A stretch of 64,000 nucleotides of DNA from an uncultured Coriobacteriaceae bacterium (GCA_902779675.1 CACZCK010000006.1:1-64000); one strand, 5' to 3'; positions 34,335 to 45,426 are shown, numbered from the stretch's first letter. Numbers and translations are program-made. Notes: generated by a model not told the origin, from the sequence alone.

Positions 34335-35003
34335 TCAGAAGACCCATGTCAGCAGCCAGGTGTCCACGACGGGAGCAAAGAGCATCGTGAGCCAGAGTGC
34401 GACAGCTATGGACGGACCGAAGGCAAAGGCCTCGCCACGTCTCGCGCCCCCGCGTGGCAAGGCCGCGGTGCACAACCCCAGGCAGCACGCCAGAAACAGC
34501 AGGAACGGCAGCAGGCGCCAGCCCACGCAGACCCCTCCTGCCACCAGCAGCTTGAGGTCTCCCCCACCCATGCTCTCGGCCTGCAACACACGGTCCATAA
34601 CCAGGGTAAGCGCCAGCAGCGGCACCAGCGCGCAGGCCCCTCCTGCAAGCACCCGCGCCAGCGCCTGTCCCAGGCCGAGGGACCCCTGCGCCACCCGCAT
34701 GGCAACGCGGCACAGGTGCACCGCGAGGACGGCAAGCACGCACTCGTTGGGAATGATGCGCACCGCGAAGTCGGCAAGCGACAGCGTCACCAGCGGCACG
34801 CAGAGCGCAAGCAGCTCGAGAGAGAGCGCGCCAAGGCCCAGAAAGCCGCAGGTGAGCCCCCACACCACCGCGCAGGAGACGCAGGCGGCGGGCACGGGAA
34901 CCAGGCCCTCGGATGTGCCGAGCAGGCGTGTCGCCCACTGCCAGCAGAGCCATCCGACCACAAGGCCGGCCATTGTTGCACTCATCACGAGCAGTGCGCT
35001 CAC
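34335..35003 (-). CDS. A24-family prepilin peptidase lacking the N-terminal cysteine domain
   Basis: A 222-residue A24 peptidase with both catalytic aspartates (Asp78 in SLADFAVRIIPN; Asp149 in MGGGDLKLL). It lacks the N-terminal DiS_P_DiS zinc domain that the neighbour at 33350 has. Prepilin peptidases process type IV pilins and Tad or competence pseudopilins, but no pilin gene lies in the window. The GTG at 35003 is preferred because it follows a G-rich site and lies after a hairpin; ATG 34985 is the alternative. The two A24 genes are 64 bases apart. Confidence 0.75.
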   Translation of the reverse strand: MSALLVMSATMAGLVVGWLCWQWATRLLGTSEGLVPVPAACVSCAVVWGLTCGFLGLGALSLELLALCVPLVTLSLADFAVRIIPNECVLAVLAVHLCRVAMRVAQGSLGLGQALARVLAGGACALVPLLALTLVMDRVLQAESMGGGDLKLLVAGGVCVGWRLLPFLLFLACCLGLCTAALPRGGARRGEAFAFGPSIAVALWLTMLFAPVVDTWLLTWVF

Positions 35004-35021
35004 CCCCAATCCCCACGCGCG

Positions 35022-35054
35022 CAAAGGCTCCCGCCCGCATGGGCAGGAGGCGGG
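35022..35054 (-). terminator. Possible terminator of the large permease gene
   Basis: CCCGCC / GGCGGG (35030-35035, 35049-35054) forms a short stem, followed on the minus strand by CCTTTGC. It lies 37 bases after the stop at 35091 and just before the GTG start at 35003. Confidence 0.4.
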
Positions 35055-35090
35055 CAGACAACTATACACCCGGGCAGGCGAGGCAAGCAG

Positions 35091-38000
35091 TCAGTCGACG
35101 CTCTTGAGGGACTCCACCATGTCCACACGGTCGAGCCGTCGGCGCATCGTGAGCACCACCAGGCCCGTGAACAGCATGGTCAGTGCAAAGGCATAGACAA
35201 AGCTGGGCGGATGGATCGTGCGCCCAAACATCACATAGTCGACCTCGGCCGTGGTCACCACAAAGCGCTCGAGCACGATGCCCAGCGCCAGGCCCACAGC
35301 GTCGCCAATCAGGGCCAGCAGACCCACCTCGCGGAATATGTAGGTGTACACCTCGCCGCGGGTGAAACCCAGCACCTTGAGGGAGGCGATCTCGCGGATG
35401 CGCTCGCCGATGTTGATGTTGGTGAGGTTGTACAGCACGATGTAGGCCAGCGCGGCGGCGCTCACGATCAGCACGACCACGATCATGTCGACCACCGAGA
35501 GCATGCGGCGGTACATGTTGATGGTCTCGTCCGAGAAGATCACTGTTGAGACGCTCTCCATGTCGTGCAGCTCGTCGGCGATGCCTTTGCGCACATCCTC
35601 GTCGGGCGTCGTGGACGCATAGATGGTGCCAAAGACGGGCACGCCCGCGCCGAGGGTCTCGTAGGCATCTCGTCCCACGTACACTAGGTTGCCCACGTAG
35701 TTCTCGGCCACGCCCGTCACGCGCAACCGATGGCCCTCGCCCACCGCGTTGCCCACGTCGTCCTGGTCGTACAGCACGATCTGGTCGCCTTCGGCCAGAC
35801 CATACTTGAGGGCGAGCTTCTCGGTGACCAGCACCGCGTCATCGTCGAGGGGTAGCTCGGCACCCGACAGGCGGTTGCGGAAGGTGATCACGCGTGCCAT
35901 GGCCTCGGCGTCGCGCGGCACCACCACGTTCACGCGGATGGTCTCGTCGTAGCCGTCGGCCGACGCCTGCATGTTCTCGTTCTGCACGCGCACGATACCG
36001 GTCACCTCGCCGCTATCCTCCAGGCAGCGCACCACGCGATGCACGTCGAGCTCGATGGCCTCGTCATCGAGACCCACCGTCGTGTCAAAGTGAATGATGG
36101 GCCCATACTGGCAGTCGATGATGTCCCAGATGGAGTCGTGCAGGCCAAAGCCAACGAGCAGCAGGGCCGTGCAGCCGGAGATGCCGATGACCGTCATGAG
36201 GAAGCGCCGCTTGTAACGGAAGAGGTTGCGGAAGGTAACCTTCCAGGTAAAGGAGAGGCGGCGCCACACGGGGATGATGCGCTCGAGCAGGATGCGCTTG
36301 CCCGCCTTGGGCGCGCGCGGCAGCATGAGGGTGGCAGGCACCTCACGCAGGCTCGAGACGACCGCGCCCCAGGTAGCCAGCAGCGTGACGCCCACACCCA
36401 GGCCGCCCGAAGTCAGCGCGATGCCCAGATTGATGGGCAGCGGGAACGGGTGGAGCGGGACCGTGTAGATGATGGAGTACGCGCTCATGACGATGAAGGG
36501 CAGCACCTGCGAGAGGATCACGATGCCCACGGTGGCCCCCACCACGCCCGCTATGCCCGCGTAGGCGAGGTACTTTGCCGCAATGGCGCCCGTGCCGTAG
36601 CCCAGGGCCTTGTAGGTACCAATGAGCACGCGGTCGTCCTCGACCATGCGGGTCATGGTGGTCAGCGAGACCAGCGCTGCCACCAAAAAGAAGATGAACG
36701 GGAACACGTCGGCAATGGAGTCGATGCGGCCCGCGTCGGCATGATAGGTGGCTGCACCCTCGCTCTGGGTGCGGTCGAGCGCGTAGATGTCGGGAAGCTC
36801 GACCTCGTCGATCTCGCGCTGGGCGTCCTGCAGCTGCTCCAACGCGTCGGTAAAGCGCTCGTCCGCCTCGGCCTTGCCCTCTTCGTACTCGCGCAAGCCG
36901 TCGGCATACTGCGCGCGCCCGTCCTCGAGCTCGGCGCGTGCGTCCTCGAGCTTGGCAGCGGCGTCGTCGAGCTCCTGCTGGCCACGCGCAAGCTCGCGCG
37001 CTGCGGTTGCTCGGCCCTGCGCCAGCTCGCGGCGACCGGCGTCCAGCTTGGCCTTGCCCTCGTCGAGCTTGCAGGCACCGTCCTCGACCTGGTCGATGGC
37101 CCCGAGCCCCTCGCCCACCTGCGCCAAGCCGTCCGCCAGCTGCGATAGGCCGTCGTCGATCTGGGCAATGCCCGCATCTATCTGGGCGATGCCCTCCTCG
37201 AGCTGGGAGATGCCCGCGTTTGCCTGGTCGAGGGCGGCACGCGCCTGCCCCTCGTCCATCCCCGACGCCGCGATGGCCGCATCAACGGCTGCCAGGGCCG
37301 CGTCGAGCTGCCCGAGCTGGGCCTCAAGCTCGCTCGTGTCGGCTCCCGCCTCCTTCATCGCGGCGATCTGCTGCGCCAGCCCATCGCACTGACGCACGAG
37401 CTCCGGACGGCTCTCGAACGCACTCATCAACTGCTCGAGCCCAGCCACCTGCTGCCGCAGTCCCTCGGCCTGCGCCTCAAGGTCGGCACGCTGCGCGGCA
37501 AGTCCTGCGCGCTGGGTCTCGAGCTCCGCCTGTTGGGCGGTGAGCTGGTCGCGCTGGGCCTCGAGCGTCGTCCGTGCATCCCCTAGGCTCTCGGCCCCCA
37601 GTTGGGCGAGCAGCTCGTCGCGACCCTTGCGCCACGTCTCGCGCGAGGCATCGAGCTCCTTCTGGCCTCGGTCGAGCTGCGCCGCCGCATCGTCGAGCTT
37701 CTTCTGGGTGGCAGCACGCTCGCGCTCGTAGGTCGCCACGCCGTCGCGGTACTGCGCCTCGCCATCCGCCAGCTCGCGCTCGCCGTCCGCAATCTTGGCC
37801 GCCGCATCGGCCAGTTCGGCCTCGGCGTCGGCTAGCTCGCGGTCTGCCTTGGCCTTCTCGCGGTCGTACTCGTCCCACTTTTCGTCGAGCTGTTCTTGGG
37901 CCTCACGCCGCACGTCATCGCGCCGCTCGCGCGCCAGCTCGGAGCGCAGGTCCTCAAGGCGCCCCTTGGTCGCGTCGACCACCCGCTCGTAGGCGTCGGA

Positions 38001-38735
38001 CTCGCTCAGCTCCTCGCGCGCGCCGCGCACGGTGAGGTAGATCTCGGTGTAGGGCGCGTCCTTTGCAAGCGATGCCGGAGCCACAAAGAGGTACTGGTCG
38101 ATCATGCCCGAGCCAAGGTTGGTCGAGCCAAAGCTGCCGGTATAGGGGTAGTTGGACGAGCTGACCGTGCCCACGATGGAGAGCTCGTCCACGTCGAGCA
38201 GCTCGGCAAGGTCGCCCGAGCCGTACAGGAGCTCCACCGTGTCACCGATGCCGTAGTCGGCCCGCGGGACGTCGGCGCTCACCACGCACTCGCCCCGTTC
38301 CTTTGGCCAGCGCCCGTCCACCAGGCGGGGCCGGTTGAGGTAGTCGTCATCGTCGGAGGTCACGGCATAGAGCTCATCCGCCATGCTGTCGCGCGCCGCG
38401 TCCACGTCGATCGACGAGATGCGCACGGCCACCTGCTCGGTACCCAGGCGCGCCATGGCGTCGCAGGTCAACGAGGGCATAACGTGCTCGACCCCCTCGA
38501 CCGCACGCACGCGCTCCACATCGTCATCCGAGAAGCCCAGCGTCGAGATGAGGCGCACGTCCCAGAGGTTGGTGCCATCGTAGAGGGCGTCGGCGTCGGC
38601 GCGCATGTCGGGACCACACATCTGCAGGCCCGCGTAGAACCCGCAGCCCAAAGCAACGATGCCCATGATGGCCAGAAAGCGGCCCATCGACCCGCGGATG
38701 CTGCGTACTATGTCCTTGGCAAAGGCACTGCGCAT
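35091..38735 (-). CDS. FtsX-type ABC permease with long extracytoplasmic coiled coil
   Basis: A 1214-residue permease. One transmembrane helix near the N-terminus, an external domain, then about residues 250-680 of coiled coil with the ID-G-IAQID-G-heptad repeats of YhgE/MacB-like permeases, then the FtsX core: helices near 690-830, VWRRLSFTWKVTFRNLFRYKRRFL, a second external domain and final helices ending VVLTMRRRLDRVDMVESLKSVD. With the ATPase at 38745 it would form a MacB-type system moving peptides, lipoproteins or antimicrobial compounds, or linking envelope sensing to the coil. Substrate unknown. The stop is 9 bases before the ATPase ATG. Confidence 0.85.
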   Translation of the reverse strand: MRSAFAKDIVRSIRGSMGRFLAIMGIVALGCGFYAGLQMCGPDMRADADALYDGTNLWDVRLISTLGFSDDDVERVRAVEGVEHVMPSLTCDAMARLGTEQVAVRISSIDVDAARDSMADELYAVTSDDDDYLNRPRLVDGRWPKERGECVVSADVPRADYGIGDTVELLYGSGDLAELLDVDELSIVGTVSSSNYPYTGSFGSTNLGSGMIDQYLFVAPASLAKDAPYTEIYLTVRGAREELSESDAYERVVDATKGRLEDLRSELARERRDDVRREAQEQLDEKWDEYDREKAKADRELADAEAELADAAAKIADGERELADGEAQYRDGVATYERERAATQKKLDDAAAQLDRGQKELDASRETWRKGRDELLAQLGAESLGDARTTLEAQRDQLTAQQAELETQRAGLAAQRADLEAQAEGLRQQVAGLEQLMSAFESRPELVRQCDGLAQQIAAMKEAGADTSELEAQLGQLDAALAAVDAAIAASGMDEGQARAALDQANAGISQLEEGIAQIDAGIAQIDDGLSQLADGLAQVGEGLGAIDQVEDGACKLDEGKAKLDAGRRELAQGRATAARELARGQQELDDAAAKLEDARAELEDGRAQYADGLREYEEGKAEADERFTDALEQLQDAQREIDEVELPDIYALDRTQSEGAATYHADAGRIDSIADVFPFIFFLVAALVSLTTMTRMVEDDRVLIGTYKALGYGTGAIAAKYLAYAGIAGVVGATVGIVILSQVLPFIVMSAYSIIYTVPLHPFPLPINLGIALTSGGLGVGVTLLATWGAVVSSLREVPATLMLPRAPKAGKRILLERIIPVWRRLSFTWKVTFRNLFRYKRRFLMTVIGISGCTALLLVGFGLHDSIWDIIDCQYGPIIHFDTTVGLDDEAIELDVHRVVRCLEDSGEVTGIVRVQNENMQASADGYDETIRVNVVVPRDAEAMARVITFRNRLSGAELPLDDDAVLVTEKLALKYGLAEGDQIVLYDQDDVGNAVGEGHRLRVTGVAENYVGNLVYVGRDAYETLGAGVPVFGTIYASTTPDEDVRKGIADELHDMESVSTVIFSDETINMYRRMLSVVDMIVVVLIVSAAALAYIVLYNLTNINIGERIREIASLKVLGFTRGEVYTYIFREVGLLALIGDAVGLALGIVLERFVVTTAEVDYVMFGRTIHPPSFVYAFALTMLFTGLVVLTMRRRLDRVDMVESLKSVD

Positions 38736-38744
38736 GGGGCGGAC

Positions 38745-39446
<702 letters not shown>

Positions 39447-39557
39447 GGCAGCTCCTCGCATTTCTCTAATCCTTTATTGTGACGCATCACCAGCCAAAGT
39501 TCACGCGCCGCGCCGCCGTGCAAGAGACGATTCGGTGGTCGTATGCATTGGTCCCAA

Positions 39558-39726
39558 GGCGTGGGGCTGTGGCGGGGCGACCGCCTCCCGCCCGGACAGA
39601 GCGCCCGACGCTTACGACACGGCAGCTGCGGAACCGCTCGCTTCGCTCGCTACGTCCTCGCTCCCGCCGCACCGACGCGACGGGCAGCCCGAGAGGTCGG
39701 CGGTCGCCCCGCCACAGCCCCACGCC
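39558..39726. repeat. 169-bp palindromic element with 28-bp perfect arms
   Basis: Arms at 39558-39585 and 39699-39726 are exact reverse complements, 28 of 28 bases, separated by 113 bases with further partial pairing and an internal hairpin CTCGC-TTC-GCGAG-like block near 39638. It lies in the 408-base gap between divergent start codons (39447-39854), which holds no gene. It is GC-rich, so composition does not mark it as foreign. It could be a mobile palindromic repeat or a cruciform regulatory site. Confidence 0.7.
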
Positions 39727-39791
39727 CTATGAGATACCGCTACCAAAGCCGCGACTTGCCACCGAACAGGTAGACACCTTTGCCGATGAGC

Positions 39792-39805
39792 CGAACATCT
39801 GTCCG
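39792..39805 (+). promoter_or_regulatory. Possible LexA-like box before yajL-polY
   Basis: CGAACATCTGTCCG resembles CGAACRNRYGTTYG with two mismatches (positions 8 and 12). It lies upstream of a putative -10 TATGCT at 39816-39821, and 50 bases before the yajL start. The operon carries a Y-family polymerase, a typical SOS gene, which raises its likelihood. Confidence 0.4.
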
Positions 39806-39854
39806 CATGTCGCGCTATGCTTGAGTCTCGCAAAAGCCAATCGAGGGAGGTCCC

Positions 39855-40433
39855 ATGTTCACCGCTGCCACCACCAAGCGCGTCGCCGTCTTCCTTGCCG
39901 AGGGCATGGAGGAGATCGAGGCCCTGACCGTCGTCGACCTGCTCTACCGCGCGGGCATCCCCTGCGAGACCGTCTCCATCACCAACAGCGGCGTGGTCGC
40001 ATCCTCCCACGACGTGAGCATCGTCTGCGACCGCGAGATCGGCGACACCCGCTTTGACTTTGACGACTACGACATGCTCGTGCTGCCCGGTGGCATGCCC
40101 GGCACCACCAACCTGGGCGAGTGCGACGAGCTCACCAACCAGGTAACCCGCTTTGCACGCGAGGGTCGCCAGGTCGCGGCCATCTGCGCCGCCCCCACCG
40201 TGCTGGCCAAGCTTGGCCTGCTCGAGGGACGCAAGGCCACCTGTTTCCCCGACCTGCAGGGCGTGCTGGCCGAGAACGGCGCCGAGGTGCTGCAAGACCA
40301 AGTGGTCGTCGACGGCAACATCATCACCAGCAAGGGCATGGGCACCGCCATCCCCTTCGGCCTGGCCATCGTGGCGCACTACCTCGGCCAGGACGTAGCC
40401 GACGAGCTGGCACGCAAGATCGTCTTCGCGTAG
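39855..40433 (+). CDS. yajL: DJ-1/PfpI-family protein
   Basis: A 192-residue DJ-1 superfamily protein (YajL/ThiJ type): N-terminal VAVFLAEGMEEIEALTVVD with Glu22 as the residue near the nucleophile, and the elbow AAICAAPTVLA with Cys111. Such proteins act as glyoxalases, deglycases or chaperones in oxidative and carbonyl stress. AGGGAGGT precedes ATG 39855. It heads an operon with the polymerase starting 16 bases after its stop, an unusual partnership. Confidence 0.85.
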   Translation: MFTAATTKRVAVFLAEGMEEIEALTVVDLLYRAGIPCETVSITNSGVVASSHDVSIVCDREIGDTRFDFDDYDMLVLPGGMPGTTNLGECDELTNQVTRFAREGRQVAAICAAPTVLAKLGLLEGRKATCFPDLQGVLAENGAEVLQDQVVVDGNIITSKGMGTAIPFGLAIVAHYLGQDVADELARKIVFA

Positions 40434-40449
40434 AGGCGCCTCCCGCCGC

Positions 40450-41778
40450 ATGTCCCACAACCGTCAGTACCTGTGCATAGACCTCAAGTCGTTCTATGCC
40501 AGCGTCGAGTGCGTCGAGCGTGGCCTCGACCCCATGACTACGCGCCTGGTGGTCGCCGACCCAACACGCACCGAGAAGACCATATGCCTCGCCGTGTCCC
40601 CAGCGCTCAAGGCGCTGGGGGTACGCAACCGCTGCCGCGTATTCGAGATACCCAAGAGCATCGACTACCTCACGGCCACGCCGCGCATGGCCCTCTACAT
40701 CCAGCGCTCGGCCGACATCTACGACGTGTACCTGCGCTATATCTCGCCCGACGACATCCACGTCTACTCGATTGACGAGGCCTTCATCGACGTGACAAAC
40801 TATCTGGCGCTGTATGGCTGCACGGCTCGCGAGCTGGGCGAGCGCATCCGCGAAGACGTGGTGCGCAGCACGGGCATCCCCGCAACCTGTGGCCTGGGCA
40901 CCAACCTCTATCTGGCAAAGATCGCCCTCGATATTACGGCCAAGCACAGCCCGGGCTTCTTTGGCGAGCTCGACGAGGAGCGCTATCGCGCCACGCTCTG
41001 GGCCCATCAGCCCATCACCGACTTCTGGCGCGTGGGCGAGGGTACCGCGCGGCGCCTCGAGCAGATGGGCATCCACACTATGGGACAGCTCGCCATGAGC
41101 CCCACCGAGCCCATTTACCAGGCCTTTGGCGTCGACGCCGAGATCCTCATCGACCACGCGTGGGGCATCGAGCCGGTGACCATCGCCGACATCAAGGGGT
41201 ATCGGGGCAAGAGCCACTCGCTCTCCGCCGGACAGGTGCTGGGCTGCGACTACGACTTTGCCGGCGGCCTGCTCATTGCCAAGGAGATGGCCGACCAGCT
41301 TGCGCTCGAGCTGGTGTCCACAGGGCAGGTGGCACGCGCCGTCAGTCTGGCCGTCGGTTACCGCGCCACCGACGAGGAGCGCAGGCGCTCGCGCGAGGAC
41401 GGTAGCAGCGGCAGGTGGATGCGCTGGGGTGAGCTCACTAGCAGCGGCACGCGCACCCTCACCGCCCACACGGCCTCCAGCGAGGCTATCCGCCACGAGG
41501 TCGAGGCACTCTTTTGCCAGGTGGTGGACCCAAAGCGCCCCATCCACCGCGTGACGCTCGCGCTGGGCGACGTCGCCCCTGCCGGGCAGGAGGGCCAGCA
41601 GCTCGATCTGTTTGCCGACGCCGCAGCGCTTGAACGCGAACAGCGACGCCTCAAGGCCGTCAACGCCGTGCGGCAGAAGTTTGGCAAGAACGCCATGCTG
41701 CGAGCCATGGACCTGTTGCCCGACGCCACCGCTCGCGAGCGCAACCAGCAGATCGGGGGCCATCGCAGTGGAGAGTAG
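40450..41778 (+). CDS. Y-family (UmuC/DinB-like) translesion DNA polymerase
   Basis: A 442-residue Y-family polymerase: CIDLKSFYASVECVE near the start (metal Asp), YSIDEAFIDV (catalytic DE), helix-hairpin-helix region after FWRVGEGTARRLEQMG, little-finger domain, and a beta-clamp-binding motif QQLDLF near residue 380. It bypasses DNA lesions at the cost of mutation. Of UmuC/YqjW type rather than DinB by the small downstream partner. Its 3' end overlaps the YolD-like gene by 11 bases. Confidence 0.9.
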   Translation: MSHNRQYLCIDLKSFYASVECVERGLDPMTTRLVVADPTRTEKTICLAVSPALKALGVRNRCRVFEIPKSIDYLTATPRMALYIQRSADIYDVYLRYISPDDIHVYSIDEAFIDVTNYLALYGCTARELGERIREDVVRSTGIPATCGLGTNLYLAKIALDITAKHSPGFFGELDEERYRATLWAHQPITDFWRVGEGTARRLEQMGIHTMGQLAMSPTEPIYQAFGVDAEILIDHAWGIEPVTIADIKGYRGKSHSLSAGQVLGCDYDFAGGLLIAKEMADQLALELVSTGQVARAVSLAVGYRATDEERRRSREDGSSGRWMRWGELTSSGTRTLTAHTASSEAIRHEVEALFCQVVDPKRPIHRVTLALGDVAPAGQEGQQLDLFADAAALEREQRRLKAVNAVRQKFGKNAMLRAMDLLPDATARERNQQIGGHRSGE

Positions 41779-41977
41779 CTGCCAGCGCGACTGGGACCCG
41801 ATGCACTACGGACACCCACGCATGCGCCTCGAGGAGCGCGCCAAGATCTTCTCGCCCTTCGACCCGCTGCGGGGATTTCGGGAGGAACTGCGTCGCCGTG
41901 AGCAGCGCGCACTCGAAAGCCAGCGACATGACCCCTGGCTCCCCGAGGACGACACCGACGAGGACGCTCTCCTCTAG
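41768..41977 (+). CDS. YolD-like small protein partner of the Y-family polymerase
   Basis: A 69-residue protein starting at GTG 41768, which overlaps the polymerase stop. The middle, HPRMRLEERAKIFSPFDPLRGFREELRRRE, matches the RMxxxxRAxxFxPFAALxGYxxxL pattern of YolD-like proteins found downstream of UmuC-like polymerases in Clostridia and bacilli. ATG 41801 is an alternative start. Its function is unknown but it is expected to act with or on the polymerase. Confidence 0.65.
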   Translation: MESSCQRDWDPMHYGHPRMRLEERAKIFSPFDPLRGFREELRRREQRALESQRHDPWLPEDDTDEDALL

Positions 41978-41985
41978 CGCCTCCC

Positions 41986-44900
41986 CTACTCGCTGCGCAG
42001 CGCCTCCACCGGGTCGCGGCGGGCGGCTGCCGACGACGGAATAAGGCCCGCCACCAACGTGAGCACCACGCTCACCACCACCAGCGCCAACGCGTTCTCG
42101 GGCCTGAGCTGCATGATGTTGGGTACGTCCTTGAGGCGGTACACGATCTCGTTGACTGGCACCGACGCAGCGTACACCACGGCAATGGCAAGCACGCCCG
42201 CAAAGAAGCCCTCGATCACCGTCTCGGCGTTGAAGATGTTAGCCACATTGAGCTTGGAGGCGCCCATGGCACGCAGGATGCCGATCTCCTTCTTGCGCTC
42301 GAGCACCGAGATGTAGGTGATGATCGAGATCATGATGGAGCTCACCACCAGCGAGATGGAGACGAAGGCGATGAGCACCAGCGAGATGGTGTTCACGATG
42401 TCGGTGACCGAGCTCATCAACACGCCCGCGATGTCGGAATACTGGATGGTTGAGTCATCCTTGCCCTCGGCGGTCAGGCGCTCGTTGTAGCCGTCCACGA
42501 TGCCGAGCACCGCCTCCTTGGCCTCGAAGTCCTTGGGGTAGATCGAGATGGACTCGGGGCTGTCGGGCCGTGCGTACCCCAGTTTGGAGAGGTTGCCCTC
42601 GTAGGTCAGCTCGTCGGCGTTCATATAGTTGGTAAGCAGCGAAGTGAGGTCCTCCTGCGTCATGTTGAACTGGATCGCCCTGGTAAAGGCGTCGGCGTCG
42701 ACCGAGAACCCGTTTTGCAGCGCTTCGGAGAGCTTGTCCATCTGTCCCGACAGCTGGCTGGAGATGGCCTGCCCGATGGCCGAGCCAACCTTGCCCGAAG
42801 CCGCCGCCATCTGGGCGGCCATCTGCTGGGCGAGCTGCGCTGCCATCAGCTGCGCTGCCTGCTCCATCATGGACGTCAGGGCCTGTGACAGATACGGCGC
42901 GAACTGGTTGGTCATGTAGTTGGTCATGGCCTGGTTGACCATGCGCTCGGCCTCGCCGCTCAGCGACTCGCCGAGCGGTGCGAGGATGGCCTGGGCCTCC
43001 TCGGTCTGCAGGTACTCCTGCAGCAGTGCAGAGAAATCGGGCTGGGTCCCAGGCACGAGCTTGCCCGTAACGGTCAACCATGCCATGAAGCCGCTGGCCA
43101 ACTGGTTGCCCGCCTCCTCCATCTGCTGGCGCTGCTCCTCGGGGATCTCGAAGTCACCCTCGCCGAACGCCTCGTCAAAGCTGAACTGCGGGGCGCCAGA
43201 CATGATCTGCTTCATGGCGTCCTCGCCAAACACCTGCTGGATCTGGCTGGTGTCCAACTTCATGTCGCTCATGTCCATGTCGCCCATGGCAGAGCCCAGG
43301 TCGATGCCCGACAAGTCCATTCCCTGGCCCAGGCTCTCGAGGGCACTCTGGTCGAACGAGAAGGCCTCGCGCAGCGCGTCCTCGTCGACCGTAAAGGCCG
43401 AGCCCAGGTCAAAGTTGCGGTTCTCGTCGTCCTGCAGCTCCTCGAAGGTCTTGCCCGTGAAGACGTCCACGTCCTTGTTGGCCTGCTGCTCCTGCACGAT
43501 GCGCGCGTTGGCCGATGCGTCCATGAGATGCAACGTGAGCGCCGGGGTGTACCCGATGCCTTCGGGCACACCCGACGAGCTTGCGTTGTCCGACTGCTGC
43601 ACGATGCCCACCACATGCAGGTCCACCGCATCGGCGAGAGTGCGCCGCATGTACTTCTTGTCGCCGGTCATGTCGGTCCAGGTGCCCTGCTCCTCGTTGT
43701 ATTGGTACAGGTCGCAGGCCGGCACCACCGAGAAGTGCATGGCCATGGCGTCGTCGCGGGTAAAGGTGCCCTCCGTCTTGGGCACCTTCACCTCCTCGCC
43801 GTTGAGCGCCTTGGTGGTCATCTCGTCCATGACCTTGGTGTCATAGACGCCCAGACTGTAGAGGGTGTAGTCGGTCACGCCCCCGCGGCGGTTGAGGATG
43901 AAGACGCACTCGTCATAGGCCTCGGGCCAGCGTCCCTCCACCAGCTCGAGCGACTGGTCGAGCAGCTTCTGGTCGTCGAGCAGCTCGGTGAACGATGACA
44001 TCGACGACCCACCCAGAAACGCGGAGCCCGAAAGCCCGTTGGTCAGGGTCTGCCCCATGCGCGAGGGGTTGAGACGCACCACGCTCTTGGAGGTGTCCGC
44101 CTTGTAGACCTGCGGCTGCAGGCCATAGGAGTACTGAATGCTGTTGACGTAGGGCTCCATTCCCGACTCGCCGCTCTCGAGAAACGCCCTGAAGGCCTTG
44201 AGGTCGTTGTTCTTCACCTTGGCGAACATGTCGGCCATGATGGTGCGCTCCGGGATGATCCGGTCGTCTGAGGCCTCTTTCTCGCCGCCTTCGGCGGCTG
44301 CCGTGGCGTTTGCCATCATCATGTTGGTGAGATCGAAGCTGCTCTTGGTGATGGTGAGCGGGTACGACGAGAGGGCCTCCTCCTCGGTGCGGGCGATGTA
44401 GTCGTTGACGCCGTTGGACAGCGCGAGGATGGCGGCGATGCCGATGATGCCGATGGAGCCGGCGAAGGCCGTCATGAAGGTGCGGCCCTTCTTGGTCATG
44501 AGGTTGTTGAACGAGAGCGCCAGCGCCGTAAGGAAGCTCATGGACGCGTGGCGTGTGGCGTCGGAGCGGTCGGGCGCCAGGGACGTCACCCCTTCCGCCT
44601 CGTCCTGCGCGATGGGGTTGGTGTCGTCGACGATTCTGCCGTCGCGCAGGCGGATGATGCGGGTGGCATACTCCTCGGCAAGCTCGGGGTTGTGCGTGAC
44701 CATGACCACCAGCCGGTCGCGTGCGATCTCGGCGAGCAAGTCCATCACCTGGATGCCCGTATCGGTGTCGAGGGCGCCGGTGGGCTCGTCGGCCAGCACG
44801 ATGTCGGGGTCATTGACCAGCGCGCGAGCAATGGCCACACGCTGCATCTGGCCACCCGAGAGCTGGTTGGGGCGCTTGTCGGCGTGCTCCGAGAGTCCCA

Positions 44901-45285
44901 CGCGCGCCAGGGCGTCCAGCGCCCGGTCGCGGCGCTCCGCCACCGAGAGGCCGGCGAGGGTAAGCGCAAGCTCGACGTTGGAGAGCACGCTCTGGTGCGG
45001 GATGAGGTTGTAGCTCTGGAAGATGAAGCCGATGCGGTGATTGCGGTAGGCGTCCCAATCCTTGTCACCATAGTCCTTGGTTGACACTCCGTTGATCACG
45101 ATGTCGCCCGAGTCCGCATGGTCGAGGCCGCCAAGGATGTTGAGCATCGTGGTCTTGCCCGACCCGGAAGGCCCAAGTATGGCCGCGAACTCGCTGTCTC
45201 GAAACGACACCGACACGTCGTCGAGGGCAACCTGCGTGAAGGAGGCCATGGTGTAGGCCTTGCGGATATGCTTGAGTTGGAGCAT
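41986..45285 (-). CDS. ABC transporter: ATPase-FtsX permease fusion (MacB type)
   Basis: A 1099-residue single-chain transporter. ATPase (1-225): Walker [10 protein letters not shown], signature [15 protein letters not shown], Walker [14 protein letters not shown]-loop VVMVTHN. A linker, then the FtsX permease: helix near 255-285 ([15 protein letters not shown]), a large external domain of about 640 residues rich in Gln/Asp/Met ([24 protein letters not shown]), then three final helices with [21 protein letters not shown] and PVEALRSE. The domain order is that of MacB but the external domain is larger. Substrate unknown; it is divergent from the glycan locus. Confidence 0.88.
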   Translation of the reverse strand: MLQLKHIRKAYTMASFTQVALDDVSVSFRDSEFAAILGPSGSGKTTMLNILGGLDHADSGDIVINGVSTKDYGDKDWDAYRNHRIGFIFQSYNLIPHQSVLSNVELALTLAGLSVAERRDRALDALARVGLSEHADKRPNQLSGGQMQRVAIARALVNDPDIVLADEPTGALDTDTGIQVMDLLAEIARDRLVVMVTHNPELAEEYATRIIRLRDGRIVDDTNPIAQDEAEGVTSLAPDRSDATRHASMSFLTALALSFNNLMTKKGRTFMTAFAGSIGIIGIAAILALSNGVNDYIARTEEEALSSYPLTITKSSFDLTNMMMANATAAAEGGEKEASDDRIIPERTIMADMFAKVKNNDLKAFRAFLESGESGMEPYVNSIQYSYGLQPQVYKADTSKSVVRLNPSRMGQTLTNGLSGSAFLGGSSMSSFTELLDDQKLLDQSLELVEGRWPEAYDECVFILNRRGGVTDYTLYSLGVYDTKVMDEMTTKALNGEEVKVPKTEGTFTRDDAMAMHFSVVPACDLYQYNEEQGTWTDMTGDKKYMRRTLADAVDLHVVGIVQQSDNASSSGVPEGIGYTPALTLHLMDASANARIVQEQQANKDVDVFTGKTFEELQDDENRNFDLGSAFTVDEDALREAFSFDQSALESLGQGMDLSGIDLGSAMGDMDMSDMKLDTSQIQQVFGEDAMKQIMSGAPQFSFDEAFGEGDFEIPEEQRQQMEEAGNQLASGFMAWLTVTGKLVPGTQPDFSALLQEYLQTEEAQAILAPLGESLSGEAERMVNQAMTNYMTNQFAPYLSQALTSMMEQAAQLMAAQLAQQMAAQMAAASGKVGSAIGQAISSQLSGQMDKLSEALQNGFSVDADAFTRAIQFNMTQEDLTSLLTNYMNADELTYEGNLSKLGYARPDSPESISIYPKDFEAKEAVLGIVDGYNERLTAEGKDDSTIQYSDIAGVLMSSVTDIVNTISLVLIAFVSISLVVSSIMISIITYISVLERKKEIGILRAMGASKLNVANIFNAETVIEGFFAGVLAIAVVYAASVPVNEIVYRLKDVPNIMQLRPENALALVVVSVVLTLVAGLIPSSAAARRDPVEALRSE

Positions 45286-45399
45286 GGCAACCTCGTCTTT
45301 TTACCCGATGTAATGGGAATAGCCTACCCGTGCCGACACCCTTTCAGACGCCCCCACGGCGAATGCCCGCAAATGACCAGAATGTTTTCTGAAAGGCGG

Positions 45400-45426
45400 T
45401 CGACAGCGTCAAAAGCACGGTATTAT
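45400..45426 (+). promoter_or_regulatory. Putative promoter of the acyltransferase-SGNH gene
   Basis: TCGACA at 45400-45405 and TATTAT at 45421-45426 with a 15-base spacer, in the only AT-rich stretch before the start at 45469. Spacing is one or two bases short of ideal. Confidence 0.3.
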
